A stretch of 14,798 nucleotides of DNA from Geodermatophilaceae bacterium. Its GTDB lineage: Bacteria; Actinomycetota; Actinomycetes; Mycobacteriales; Geodermatophilaceae. Position 1 is the stretch's first letter, and the number at the start of each line of letters is the position of its first letter. Below the pieces are notes generated by a model. It saw nothing but the letters and a program-made list of their open reading frames with translations. It had not been told where the DNA came from and did not search any database. The stretch is from positions 1-14,798 of the forward strand of contig JACCSC010000380.1 of the NCBI GenBank assembly GCA_013813215.1, given 5' to 3'. Below are positions 6,792-13,523 of this stretch, one piece after another. Made by a program: the position numbers and the translations under genes.

Positions 6792-7693
6792 GCTGCTACT
6801 CCTTCGGTGGTGTCGCGCTGGCTGTCTGCGGTGAGCTGCAGGAACATCTCCTCCAGACCGGCGCCGTCGGCCGGCCGCAGCTCGGTCAGGGCGATGCCGG
6901 CCGTGGCGGCGACCTTGCCGATCTGCTCGGCCTCGGCGTCGCTGCGCAATCCGGTTCCTGAAGGCACCGCGTGCACCCCCGCGCGGGCCAGGGCGTCGGC
7001 CAGCGCCTCCTGCTCCTGGGCGCGGACGTACGCCCCCCGCGTCTGCAGCAGCTCCTGCTTGGTGCCCTGCGCGACGATCCGGCCGTTGCCGATCAGGATC
7101 AGCTCGTCCGCGATCCGCTCCACCTCGTGCAACAGGTGCGAGGACAGCAGCACGGTTCCGCCACGCTCGGCGTAGGACCGCAGCAGCCCGCGCATCCAGT
7201 GGATGCCGGCCGGGTCCAGACCGTTGGCGGGTTCATCGAGGATCAGGATCGACGGGTCGCCGAGCAACGCGTGGGCGATGCCGAGGCGCTGCCGCATCCC
7301 GAGGGAGTAGTTGCGGACCCGGCGCTTGGCCTCGGTCGCGGACAGGGCGACCAGGTCGAGCATCTCCTCGACCCGGCTGTCGGGCAGCCCCATCGTCTTC
7401 GCGCCCAGGGTCAGCACCTCGCGGCCGGTCCGGCCGGCGTGCTGGGCGGAGGCGTCCAGGAGGACGCCTACGTGCCGGCCGGGGTTGGGGATGTCGACGT
7501 AACGGTGGCCGGCTATCCGCACCGTGCCGTGGCTGGCCGGGGTCAGGTCGACCATGATCCGCATCGAGGTGGACTTGCCGGCGCCGTTCGGGCCGAGGAA
7601 GCCGGTGACCTGGCCGGCCCGGCACTCGAACGACACGTCGTCGACCGCGAGGAAGCGGCCATAGCGTTTCGAGACGCTGTCAACTGTGATCAT
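6788..7693 (-). CDS. ABC transporter ATP-binding protein, DrrA/BcrA-like
   Basis: A complete 301-residue nucleotide-binding subunit. Walker A is GPNGAGKS (residues 34-41), the signature is YSLGMRQR (129-136), Walker B is ILILDEP (149-155) with GLDPAG after it, and the H-loop is SSH at 184-186. The C-terminal part (about 220-301) is the extra domain common in ATPases serving ABC-2 permeases. ATG at 7693 (MITVDSVSKRYG) is chosen because homologues begin near the first beta strand. An in-frame ATG at 7723 is possible, and neither has a good ribosome site, so translation may be leaderless. The stop is shared with the permease start (ATGA). The gene is divergent from the histidine kinase, with 128 bp between them. 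Confidence 0.92.
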   Translation of the reverse strand: MITVDSVSKRYGRFLAVDDVSFECRAGQVTGFLGPNGAGKSTSMRIMVDLTPASHGTVRIAGHRYVDIPNPGRHVGVLLDASAQHAGRTGREVLTLGAKTMGLPDSRVEEMLDLVALSATEAKRRVRNYSLGMRQRLGIAHALLGDPSILILDEPANGLDPAGIHWMRGLLRSYAERGGTVLLSSHLLHEVERIADELILIGNGRIVAQGTKQELLQTRGAYVRAQEQEALADALARAGVHAVPSGTGLRSDAEAEQIGKVAATAGIALTELRPADGAGLEEMFLQLTADSQRDTTEGVAA

Positions 7694-7751
7694 GCGCCCA
7701 GCCAACGCCGTACGCCGGCCCATCACATCGGTCCCGGGGATGGACCTCTCG

Positions 7752-7763
7752 CTACCCAGGTAG
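7752..7763. promoter_or_regulatory. Near-palindrome CTACC-CA-GGTAG in the divergent promoter gap
   Basis: CTACC (7752-7756) and GGTAG (7759-7763) form a dyad in the 128-bp gap between the ABC operon and the kinase gene. NarL/FixJ-family regulators encoded next to transporters often bind short dyads in such gaps, so this is a candidate operator. That role is inference from location and symmetry only. Confidence 0.35.
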
Positions 7764-7785
7764 GGGGTCGGCCGGACCCGAGTCG

Positions 7786-7815
7786 CTGACGCCGGCGGCT
7801 GCCGGCTCCTAGCCT
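7786..7815 (+). promoter_or_regulatory. Leaderless-type promoter of the histidine kinase gene
   Basis: A TANNNT -10 box, TAGCCT, lies at 7810-7815 with only six bases before the GTG at 7822. This is the usual spacing for leaderless actinobacterial transcripts that begin at the start codon. CTGACG at 7786-7791, 18 bp upstream of it, is a fair -35 match. There is no Shine-Dalgarno sequence before this GTG, which agrees. Confidence 0.5.
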
Positions 7816-7821
7816 GGGTTC

Positions 7822-8978
7822 GTGCAGTTGCCGGTCCCCTACAACCCTCCGCTGACCCGGCGTGGGCAGCTGTGGCGAATCCTGCTCGCCACGCTGATCG
7901 GTGGCCTGATCTGGCTGACCGTCGCGCCGGCCCAGCTGCGCGAGTCACCGACGCTGTTCTGGTTGGACCTCGCGCTCGGGGTCCTGGCCACCGGGCTCGT
8001 GCTGTTCCGACGCCGCTGGCCGCTGGCGATCGCCGTCATCCTGGCCTGCTTCGGGGCGGTGTCGGCCCTCGCCTCCGGCGCCGGGTTGCTGGCCGGCGTC
8101 TCGCTGGCCACCCGGCGGGTGTACTGGCAGATCGCGCTCGTCGGGGTGGTCAGCGTCGGCGCTGGTCAGCTGTCCCGCTGATCCAGCCGAGTACACCGGA
8201 GGACCCGTGGTGGGTGACGCTCGCCTTCGGCATCGCCTTCACCATCGCGGCTCTCGCCTGGGGCATGTACCTCGGCTCCCGCCGCGAGTTGCTGTGGACG
8301 CTGCGCGAGCAGGTCCGGCGGACCGCTGCCGAGCAGGAGTTGCGGGTCGCCCAGGGTCGGTCCACCGAGCGGGCCCGGATCGCCCGTGAGATGCACGACG
8401 TGCTGGCCCACCGGATCTCGCTGATCACCCTGCATGCCGGTGCGCTGGCCTACCGCGAGGACCTCAGTTCGGCCCAGATCCGGGAGACCGCCGAGCTGAT
8501 CCAGACCAAGTCCCACGAGGCGCTGCACGACCTTCGGCACGTGCTCGGCGTTCTGCGCAGTGACAACCCGGACGCCCTGGACCAGCCACAGCCGACGATG
8601 CAGGACCTGGGTTCGCTGGTCCTGGAGGCCGAGCAGTCGGGTATGTCGGTGGTCTTCCAGGATGACGTCCACGACGCCGACGCGATGCCGGAACAGATCG
8701 GGCGGACGGCGTACCGCATCGTGCAGGAGGGCCTGACCAATGCCCGCAAGCACGCGCCGGGCACCACGGTCCTGGTCTCGCTCACCGGGTCACCGGAGGT
8801 GGGCCTCGACATCCGGATCCGCAACCCGGCCCGGTCGGCCACGCCGTCCAGCACGCCGGGCGCCGGGCTGGGGCTGATCGGGCTGGACGAGCGCGCGATG
8901 CTCGCGGGAGGCCGGGTGTACGCCGACCGCAGTGGCGGCACGTTCCAGCTGACCGGCTGGTTGCCGTGGACGACGTGA
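7822..8978 (+). pseudogene. Sensor histidine kinase, HisKA_3/DesK type, one-base frameshift
   Basis: As read, the frame from GTG 7822 stops at 8181 after 119 residues of mostly membrane sequence (hydrophobic at about 17-36, 46-62, 66-96 and 100-116). The rest continues in the next frame: a fifth segment WVTLAFGIAFTIAALAWGM, the phosphoacceptor box REMHDVLAHRISLITLH (CAC at 8394), a dimerisation helix, and an HATPase_c domain with RIVQEGLTNARKHAPG and GAGLGLIGLDERAMLAGG. One extra base near 8170-8178 (for example CTG-GTC-CCG) would give a single 385-residue kinase. So this is either a sequencing error or a disabled gene. A restart from GTG 8214, 11 bases after a GGAGG, could make a soluble kinase with at most one membrane segment. 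It would sense an envelope signal and phosphorylate the downstream regulator. Confidence 0.85.
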
Positions 8979-9633
8979 GCCCGTCGATCCGCGTCCTCGT
9001 CGTGGACGACGACGCGCTGGTCCGCTCCGGGCTGGCCATGATCCTCGGCGGGGCCCCCGACGTGGAGCTGGTCGGGCAGGCCGTGGACGGGCGTGACGGG
9101 CTGGCGGCTGTCCGGGAACACCACCCGGCCGTGGTGCTCATGGACATCCGGATGCCGGTGATGACCGGGTTGGAGGCCACCGAGCACCTGATGTCGTGGG
9201 CCGACCCGCCGAAGGTCATCGTGCTGACCACCTTCGACGAGGACTCCTACGTCGCGCGCGCGTTGCGGGCCGGGGCCACGGGCTTCCTGCTCAAGGACAC
9301 CCCGCCGGTGCACATCATCGAGGCCATCCGCCGAGTCGCCCGCGGCGAGCCGATGCTGTCCCCCCAGGTCACCGCACGACTGATCACACAGTTCACCGAC
9401 GGATCGGGCTCGGACGGACCCGGGTTGCGCGCGAACGGTTGGCCCGGTTGACCGAACGCGAGCGCCAGGTGGCTCTCCGGGTCGGCGCCGGGTTGAACAA
9501 CGCCGAGATCGCCGCCGCCCTGCACCTCTCCGTCCCGACCGTCAAAGCCCACATCGGCCGGCTGTTCGCGAAGCTCGAGGCGACGAACCGGGTACAGATC
9601 GCGTTGTGCGTCCATGACGCCGGGCCGGGCTGA
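8966..9633 (+). pseudogene. NarL/FixJ-family response regulator, one-base frameshift before the HTH
   Basis: The receiver domain is intact: acidic pocket VVDDD (D14-D16), phosphoacceptor D60 in LMDIRMP, LTT (T88) and K110 in FLLKD. The frame then stops at 9451 after GPGLRANGWPG. The LuxR-type helix-turn-helix follows in another frame: LTERERQVALRVGAGLNNAE, then IAAALHLSVPTVKAHIGRLF, ending at 9633. One missing base close to 9418-9425 (CCCGGG, where an extra G gives GPGVARERLARLTERE) would restore a 222-residue protein of normal length. As read, the product lacks DNA binding. The start is GTG 8966, or GTG 8975, which overlaps the kinase stop as GTGA; both overlap the kinase gene. It probably controls the divergent ABC exporter. 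Confidence 0.87.
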
Positions 9634-9659
9634 GCCGCGAGCGGCCTCCGTCCGTCGGT

Positions 9660-9682
9660 CGAGGGGAACGCCCGGCCCCTCG
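9660..9682 (+). terminator. Hairpin downstream of the response regulator
   Basis: CGAGGGG (9660-9666) pairs with CCCCTCG (9676-9682) across a 9-nt loop, starting 27 bases after the response regulator stop. There is no U tract. The position between two transcription units fits a terminator. Confidence 0.45.
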
Positions 9683-9687
9683 GTATG

Positions 9688-9703
9688 TGTGACACTCGCC
9701 ACA
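9688..9703. promoter_or_regulatory. Candidate CRP-family operator upstream of the SRPBCC genes
   Basis: TGTGA-CACTCG-CCACA differs at one base from the CRP consensus TGTGA-N6-TCACA, which actinobacterial CRP and GlxR proteins also use. It lies 60-75 bases upstream of the first SRPBCC start, in the gap after the hairpin. A single near match can be chance. Confidence 0.35.
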
Positions 9704-9762
9704 TCGCCGGCTCATCGTGGGCCATGACACGGACCGGACTGCAGCTCCCAGGAGGTAGGCAC

Positions 9763-10215
9763 GTGCCCGTAATCGAGGAGAGTCTCGTCATCCGCCAACC
9801 GCCGGAGGTGGTCTTCGACTACCTGAGCACGGTCGACAATCTCGCCGTGTGGGACTCCTCGGTGGTCGAGGCCGAGCAGATCGGGACCGAGCCCATGACC
9901 GTCGGTACCCGCTGCCGTGGCACCAACAAGATTCTGGGGCGTCGCTTCGACTGGACCACCGAGGTGAGCGTGTTCGATCCGCCGCGGCGCCTCGACTTCC
10001 GGTCGATCGAAGGCAAGTTGACCGTCGTCGTGACGAACCTGCTCGAACCGGTCGACGGCGGCACTCGGCTCACCTACCGGGCCGACGCGGAGTCCGGTCT
10101 GGGGGGGATCTTCGGTCGCCTGGGCGACCCGATCGTGCAGCGGGCGCAGGCTCGCACGGTGCGCGCCAACCTGGAGACATTGGCCGAACTGCTGGGCGCG
10201 GAGTCCAGCGGCTGA
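9763..10215 (+). CDS. SRPBCC family protein (polyketide cyclase/dehydrase-like), copy 1
   Basis: A 150-residue START/Bet v1-like (SRPBCC) protein, a fold with a deep hydrophobic pocket that binds lipids, polyketides or other ligands. The N-terminal ESLVIRQPPEVVFDYLS and NLAVWD are the standard entry into the fold. WTTEVSVFDPPRRLDFRS and DGGTRLTYRADAE form the central strands, and a long C-terminal helix carries ARTVRANLETLAELL. The GTG at 9763 is set by GGAGG seven bases upstream; the open frame extends 78 bases further without support. It is followed 60 bases later by a close paralogue. No ligand or reaction can be assigned. Neighbouring acyl-CoA synthetase hints at lipid-related work, which is only inference. 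Confidence 0.87.
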   Translation: MPVIEESLVIRQPPEVVFDYLSTVDNLAVWDSSVVEAEQIGTEPMTVGTRCRGTNKILGRRFDWTTEVSVFDPPRRLDFRSIEGKLTVVVTNLLEPVDGGTRLTYRADAESGLGGIFGRLGDPIVQRAQARTVRANLETLAELLGAESSG

Positions 10216-10275
10216 TCCACGGTATCGGGGCCGCAGCATGCCCCGGTGTGGGCGGAGTCGGAGGAGGTATGCCGG

Positions 10276-10719
10276 GTGCCGGTCATCCAGGAGAGCGTCG
10301 TCATCCGTCGACCTCCTGAGGTCGTCTTCGACTACCTCAGCAGGGCCGCGAATCTTGCCGTGTGGGATGCCTCCGTCGTCAACGCCGAGCAGATCGGAAG
10401 CGCCCCGACGGCTGTGGGGAGCCGGTCGCATGGAACCAGCAAGTTCATGGGCCGTCGTTTCCACTGGACCACGGAGGTGACTGCCTTCGATCCGCCGCGA
10501 CACTTTGGCTTCCGCTCCGTCGAGGGCTCGTTGCCGTTCACCGTGACGACCGTGCTCGACCCGGTCGACGGCGACACTCACCTGACCTACCGCTCCGAGA
10601 CCGTGTCCGGTCTGGGGGAAACCCTCGGCCGCCTGGGCGACCCCATCCTGCAGCGGGTGATGGCTCGCACAGTTCGGGCGAACCTGGAGACGCTGGCACA
10701 CGTACTGGCCGCCGCGTGA
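10276..10719 (+). CDS. SRPBCC family protein, copy 2 (tandem paralogue)
   Basis: A 147-residue paralogue of the preceding gene, aligning without gaps over nearly its whole length and about two thirds identical by eye. Conserved blocks include PPEVVFDYLS, NLAVWD, GRRF-WTTEV, FDPPR, LGRLGDPI-QR and ARTVRANLETLA. The GTG at 10276 is chosen because GAGGAGG ends eight bases upstream and because the N-terminus VPVI-ES then matches copy 1 (VPVIEES against VPVIQES); a GTG at 10246 is unsupported. The differences cluster in the pocket-facing middle strands (for example KLTVVVTNLLEP against SLPFTVTTVLDP), which may mean different ligands. Likely cotranscribed with copy 1. Confidence 0.87.
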   Translation: MPVIQESVVIRRPPEVVFDYLSRAANLAVWDASVVNAEQIGSAPTAVGSRSHGTSKFMGRRFHWTTEVTAFDPPRHFGFRSVEGSLPFTVTTVLDPVDGDTHLTYRSETVSGLGETLGRLGDPILQRVMARTVRANLETLAHVLAAA

Positions 10720-10720
10720 C

Positions 10721-10743
10721 GCCCCGAGCCAGACGCCCGGGGC
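10721..10743 (+). terminator. Possible hairpin after the SRPBCC pair
   Basis: GCCCCG (10721-10726) and CGGGGC (10738-10743) form a 6-bp stem with an 11-nt loop just after the second SRPBCC stop. In DNA this GC-rich such a short stem is weak evidence. Confidence 0.3.
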
Positions 10744-10851
10744 GGGTGTCCGCGGGCGCACCGCAGGGAACTCGCTCCGCGATACTCCGCGGGTCCCCTC
10801 GGCGGGGCCGCATAATCACCGCAACCCGTACCGGCGCCGGAGGTTTGGCCC

Positions 10852-12348
10852 ATGATCCGCTCCAGCACCGTGGACGACGTGGTACGCCGCAGCGCCCGGC
10901 GCCACCCGGACCGCACAGCATTGCACTTCGCCGACCGCACCTGGAGCTACAGCGAGCTGGACGACGCGGTGACCCGGGCCGCGGGCGCCCTGCTGGATCT
11001 GGGACTGCACAAGGGCGATCGGGTCGCGGCGTACGGGCGGAACTCCGACGCCTACCTGCTCGGCTTCCTCGGCTGCGCCCGGGCGGGCCTGGTCCACGTC
11101 CCGGTCAACTACGCGCTGACCGGCGACGAGCTGTCATACCTGATCGAGCAGTCCGGTAGCCGGGCCGCGCTGGTCGACCCGGCGCTGGCCCCCGAGCTGG
11201 CGAAGGTCGGCGGCGGCTTGGACGTCGTCCTGCCGTTGCGTGACGCCGCGGACTGCCTGCTGGACCGGATCCGCGACGGCGACCTGCCCGAGCTGGACGT
11301 CGAGGTCGCGGACACCGACCTCGTGCAACTGCTCTACACCTCGGGCACCACCTCGCGGCCGAAGGGCGCGATGATGACCCACCGCGCGCTGGTGCACGAG
11401 TACCTGTCCTGCATCGTCTCCCTCGACCTACGGGCCGACGACGAGCCGCTGCACCCGATGCCGCTGTACCACTCGGCGCAGATGCACGTCTTCCTGCTGC
11501 CCTATCTCGCGGTCGGCGCGGTCAACCACCTGATGGAGGCCCCCGACGTACCGGAGATCCTGCGCCGGGTCGAGGCGGACACGATCGGCGCGCTCTTCCT
11601 CGCCCCGACGGTCTGGGTGCCGCTGTCCAACCACGTCGACTTCGCTTCCCGTGAACTCGGGTCCCTGCGCAAGGCGTTCTACGGGGCGTCGATCATGCCG
11701 CAGCCGGTGCTGCGGCGGCTGCAGAAGCGACTGCCGGAGCTCGGTTTCTACAACTGCTTCGGCCAGTCCGAGATCGGGCCCCTGGCCACCGTCCTGGGGC
11801 CGGACGAGCACGCCGACCGCCCGGAGTCCTGCGGTTCGTCGGTGCTGTTCGTCGAGCTGCGGGTCGTGGACGACCAGGGTCGCGAGGTCGCCGCGGGCGA
11901 GCTCGGCGAGGTCGTGTACCGCTCACCGCAGCTGTGCGAGGGCTACTGGGACAAGCCCGAGGAGACCGCGGCGGCCTTCACCGACGGCTGGTTCCACTCA
12001 GGTGACCTCGTCCGCGCCGACGATCAGGGCTACATCACCGTCGTCGACCGGATCAAGGACGTCATCAACACCGGCGGGGTGCTGGTCGCCTCCCGCGAGG
12101 TGGAGGACGCGCTGTACACCCACCCGGCAGTGGCGGAGGCAGCAGTGATCGGTACGCCGGACGAGCGCTGGATCGAGGCGATCACGGCGTTCGTGGTTGT
12201 CAAATCCGAGGTCACCGTGGCCGAGCTGACCGAGCACGTCCGGGAGCGGTTGGCCGGGTTCAAGGTGCCCAAGCGCATAGTCTTCGTCGACGACCTGCCC
12301 CGTAACGCCTCCGGCAAGCTGCTCAAGCGCGTCCTGCGCGATCGGTGA
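10852..12348 (+). CDS. Fatty-acyl-CoA synthetase (FadD-like AMP-forming ligase)
   Basis: A complete 498-residue ANL-superfamily enzyme that activates a carboxylic acid with ATP to an acyl-adenylate and then to acyl-CoA. Core motifs are in order: the P-loop LYTSGTTSRPKG (161-172), MPLYHSAQMH (203-212), A5 YNCFGQSE (300-307), HSGD (382-385), the hinge region VVDRIKDVINTGG (397-409) and the catalytic lysine K489 in RNASGKLLKR. VLVASREVEDALYTHPAV is typical of actinobacterial acyl-CoA synthetases, in contrast to the more common ENVYPAEVE. The chain length of the substrate is unknown. The ATG at 10852 follows GGAGG by eight bases. Its 3' end has a degraded copy 1.2 kb downstream. It is convergent with the hydrolase gene, 25 bases apart. 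Confidence 0.93.
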   Translation: MIRSSTVDDVVRRSARRHPDRTALHFADRTWSYSELDDAVTRAAGALLDLGLHKGDRVAAYGRNSDAYLLGFLGCARAGLVHVPVNYALTGDELSYLIEQSGSRAALVDPALAPELAKVGGGLDVVLPLRDAADCLLDRIRDGDLPELDVEVADTDLVQLLYTSGTTSRPKGAMMTHRALVHEYLSCIVSLDLRADDEPLHPMPLYHSAQMHVFLLPYLAVGAVNHLMEAPDVPEILRRVEADTIGALFLAPTVWVPLSNHVDFASRELGSLRKAFYGASIMPQPVLRRLQKRLPELGFYNCFGQSEIGPLATVLGPDEHADRPESCGSSVLFVELRVVDDQGREVAAGELGEVVYRSPQLCEGYWDKPEETAAAFTDGWFHSGDLVRADDQGYITVVDRIKDVINTGGVLVASREVEDALYTHPAVAEAAVIGTPDERWIEAITAFVVVKSEVTVAELTEHVRERLAGFKVPKRIVFVDDLPRNASGKLLKRVLRDR

Positions 12349-12351
12349 GGT
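12286..12351 (+). repeat. Direct repeat A1 (acyl-CoA synthetase 3' end)
   Basis: This 66-bp segment encodes VDDLPRNASGKLLKRVLRDR and the stop. It matches 13458-13523 at 60 of 66 positions by my count. The pair brackets the hydrolase gene. Confidence 0.9.
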
Positions 12352-12373
12352 CGGCGCCGCCGCCGCGCAGCCC

Positions 12374-13219
12374 TCAGCCGGCGGCCTCCACCACGTCGAG
12401 GATGCTCTGGATCACCAACTCGGGATCGCGCTCTTCCACCGCGTGGCCTGTGGTCACGACGATCTGCTGCGCGCGCGGGCTGAGCACCAGCCAGCCCCGC
12501 TGGTCCTCGACGTTGCTCCGCTCGCCCTCGGCGGCATCGGGGCCGTAGTCATTGGAGATGATCGTGACAGGGATGTCTCCGACCACAGCCCGAGCCGCCC
12601 ATGCGTCCTTCTCCACCTGGAGGTAGTCGCGGCGCTCTCTGTTGTCCGGGTGGTCCCATCGTGTCTCGTCGATGATCTCCGGCGGAGGGTTCAGGAAGGG
12701 CGCGGGAGTCTCGACGAGGACGATGCCGGCGACGTCCTGCAGATGGGCAACCGCGTACCCCACGCTGATGTAGCCGCCGCCGGATGTTCCGACCAGGACA
12801 TAGGGACCGGGAATGCTGGCGGCGCCGAACAGCAGTTCCAGGTCGCCGACGAGCTCCTGCAGGCCGCGCGGGCCAGGAGCGGGGTCGCTCTGGCCGAGGT
12901 TGGCGCGGTCGTAGACACACGTTCTCGTGACTGCCGCTATCCGGGCTTCGGCGAAGCGGTAGGAACTACTGCTGTCCCCGTCCCCGCCTTCCAACACGAC
13001 GGTTGGTGCGCCTGTGCCGGTGCACCGAACGTAGAGGGTCCGGCCGCCGCCGATGTCCACTTCGCCGTGGATGTCCGCGCCTGGAGCCGACGTCGAACCG
13101 TCACCGGTCCCGCCGGCCGCTGAGGTGGACGCGGCCTGCTCCGGCTCCTCTGCACCGCAGGCTGACATCAGCGCGAGAACGACGCCGATGGCCAGACCCG
13201 GAACTGTGGACAGCTTCAC
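12374..13219 (-). CDS. Alpha/beta-hydrolase lipoprotein
   Basis: A 281-residue secreted hydrolase. The start VKLSTVPGLAIGVVLALMSAC is a lipoprotein signal peptide with cysteine at residue 21 as the lipidation site (LMSAC, slightly atypical lipobox). A Ser/Gly/Ala-rich linker to about residue 50 follows, as usual for membrane-anchored proteins. The hydrolase domain has VVLEGGDGDSS, VYDRANLGQSDP (102-113), the nucleophile elbow GTSGGG with S146, and a late histidine, H259, in TTGHAVEERDPE. Substrate unknown. GTG at 13219 is preferred over ATG at 13231 because GGAGG lies five bases before it, and that GGAGG sits inside the longer reading. The gene runs opposite to both neighbours and lies between the A1 and A2 repeats, so it may be an insertion. 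Confidence 0.88.
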   Translation of the reverse strand: MKLSTVPGLAIGVVLALMSACGAEEPEQAASTSAAGGTGDGSTSAPGADIHGEVDIGGGRTLYVRCTGTGAPTVVLEGGDGDSSSSYRFAEARIAAVTRTCVYDRANLGQSDPAPGPRGLQELVGDLELLFGAASIPGPYVLVGTSGGGYISVGYAVAHLQDVAGIVLVETPAPFLNPPPEIIDETRWDHPDNRERRDYLQVEKDAWAARAVVGDIPVTIISNDYGPDAAEGERSNVEDQRGWLVLSPRAQQIVVTTGHAVEERDPELVIQSILDVVEAAG

Positions 13220-13316
13220 CGTTGCCTCCATCCGTCGAGTGACGGGAGTTGCTGGGCCGAGTTGCGTCCGGTACCTATGACTGCCTAGTGCCCTGTCGTC
13301 CGGGAATCGTTACCGC

Positions 13317-13434
13317 GCGGGCGGGGCTGAGCGGCCGTCAGTGTGGGCATCCGGTGGCGGCGGCCGGCGTACGGCGGACTGTCGGACCCGCACGGAAGGC
13401 TGACCCGACCACGATCGAGAGGTGTGTCCGATGA
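13317..13434 (+). pseudogene. Remnant of the 3' end of a DUF998-like membrane protein gene
   Basis: This stretch matches 14017-14142, the end of the intact membrane gene downstream. 13357-13433 aligns to 14065-14141 without gaps at about 82% identity. Before it, 13317-13356 aligns in blocks separated by 4-base gaps that shift the frame. In frame it still reads AAAGVRRTVGPARKADPTTI then ERCVR and stop, against AAAAGVRILVGPGRQADPTT then TERDLR. It ends in the same ATGA overlap. It lacks the rest of the gene. Most of the gap 13220-13521 is explained by this remnant and the next one; 13220-13316 should hold the hydrolase promoter and shows nothing else clear. Confidence 0.8.
13357..13433 (+). repeat. 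Direct repeat B1
   Basis: Aligns gap-free with 14065-14141 (offset 708 bp), with about 14 mismatches in 77 bases by my count. It contains the GCGGCGGCCGGCGTACGG block and the GAGAGG-ATG ribosome site region. Confidence 0.9.
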
Positions 13435-13520
13435 TCGAGGCCAGCACGGCGTTCGCCGTCGACGACCTGCCCCGCAACGCCTCCGGCAAGCTGCTCGGGC
13501 GCGTCCTCTGCGACCGGTGA
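13431..13520 (+). pseudogene. Internally deleted remnant of an acyl-CoA synthetase 3' end
   Basis: The 29-codon frame reads MIEASTAFAVDDLPRNASGK then LLGRVLCDR and stop. Its first part matches WIEAITAFVV (residues 440-449) and its last part matches VDDLPRNASGKLLKRVLRDR (479-498) of the intact enzyme, so about 30 residues between are missing. It keeps the catalytic lysine motif but cannot be an enzyme. It starts with an ATGA overlap on the preceding remnant and stops one base before the GTG of the DUF998-like gene. Confidence 0.85.
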
Positions 13521-13523
13521 GGT
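13458..13523 (+). repeat. Direct repeat A2 (copy of the acyl-CoA synthetase 3' end)
   Basis: Copy of 12286-12351 with six mismatches in 66 bases, including the shared bases TGAGGT around the stop codon. Confidence 0.9.

Noticed and set aside
5440..7175. Long plus-strand open frames across the methyltransferase, permease and ATPase genes
   Set aside because: Low-complexity Arg/Gly/Ala/Pro or His/Gln-rich translations antisense to genes with clear domains; typical shadow frames of high-GC DNA.
8160..8185. Programmed -1 ribosomal frameshifting in the kinase gene
   Set aside because: No X-XXY-YYZ slippery heptamer precedes the stop and no clear downstream stimulatory structure was seen; a one-base deletion or sequencing error is simpler.
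9712..10761. A 349-codon minus-strand open frame covering both SRPBCC genes, with internal repetition
   Set aside because: Its apparent repeat structure only mirrors the tandem duplication on the plus strand. The plus-strand proteins have the family motifs and ribosome sites.
12356..12385. GCCGCC / GGCGGC inverted repeat between the convergent synthetase and hydrolase genes
   Set aside because: The stem is short, overlaps the hydrolase coding end and consists of simple GCC repeats that are common here; not enough to call a terminator.
13249..13434. A 61-codon open frame as a new small gene
   Set aside because: Its C-terminal half is the decayed copy of the DUF998 gene's end and its start has no ribosome site; it is better described as a remnant.
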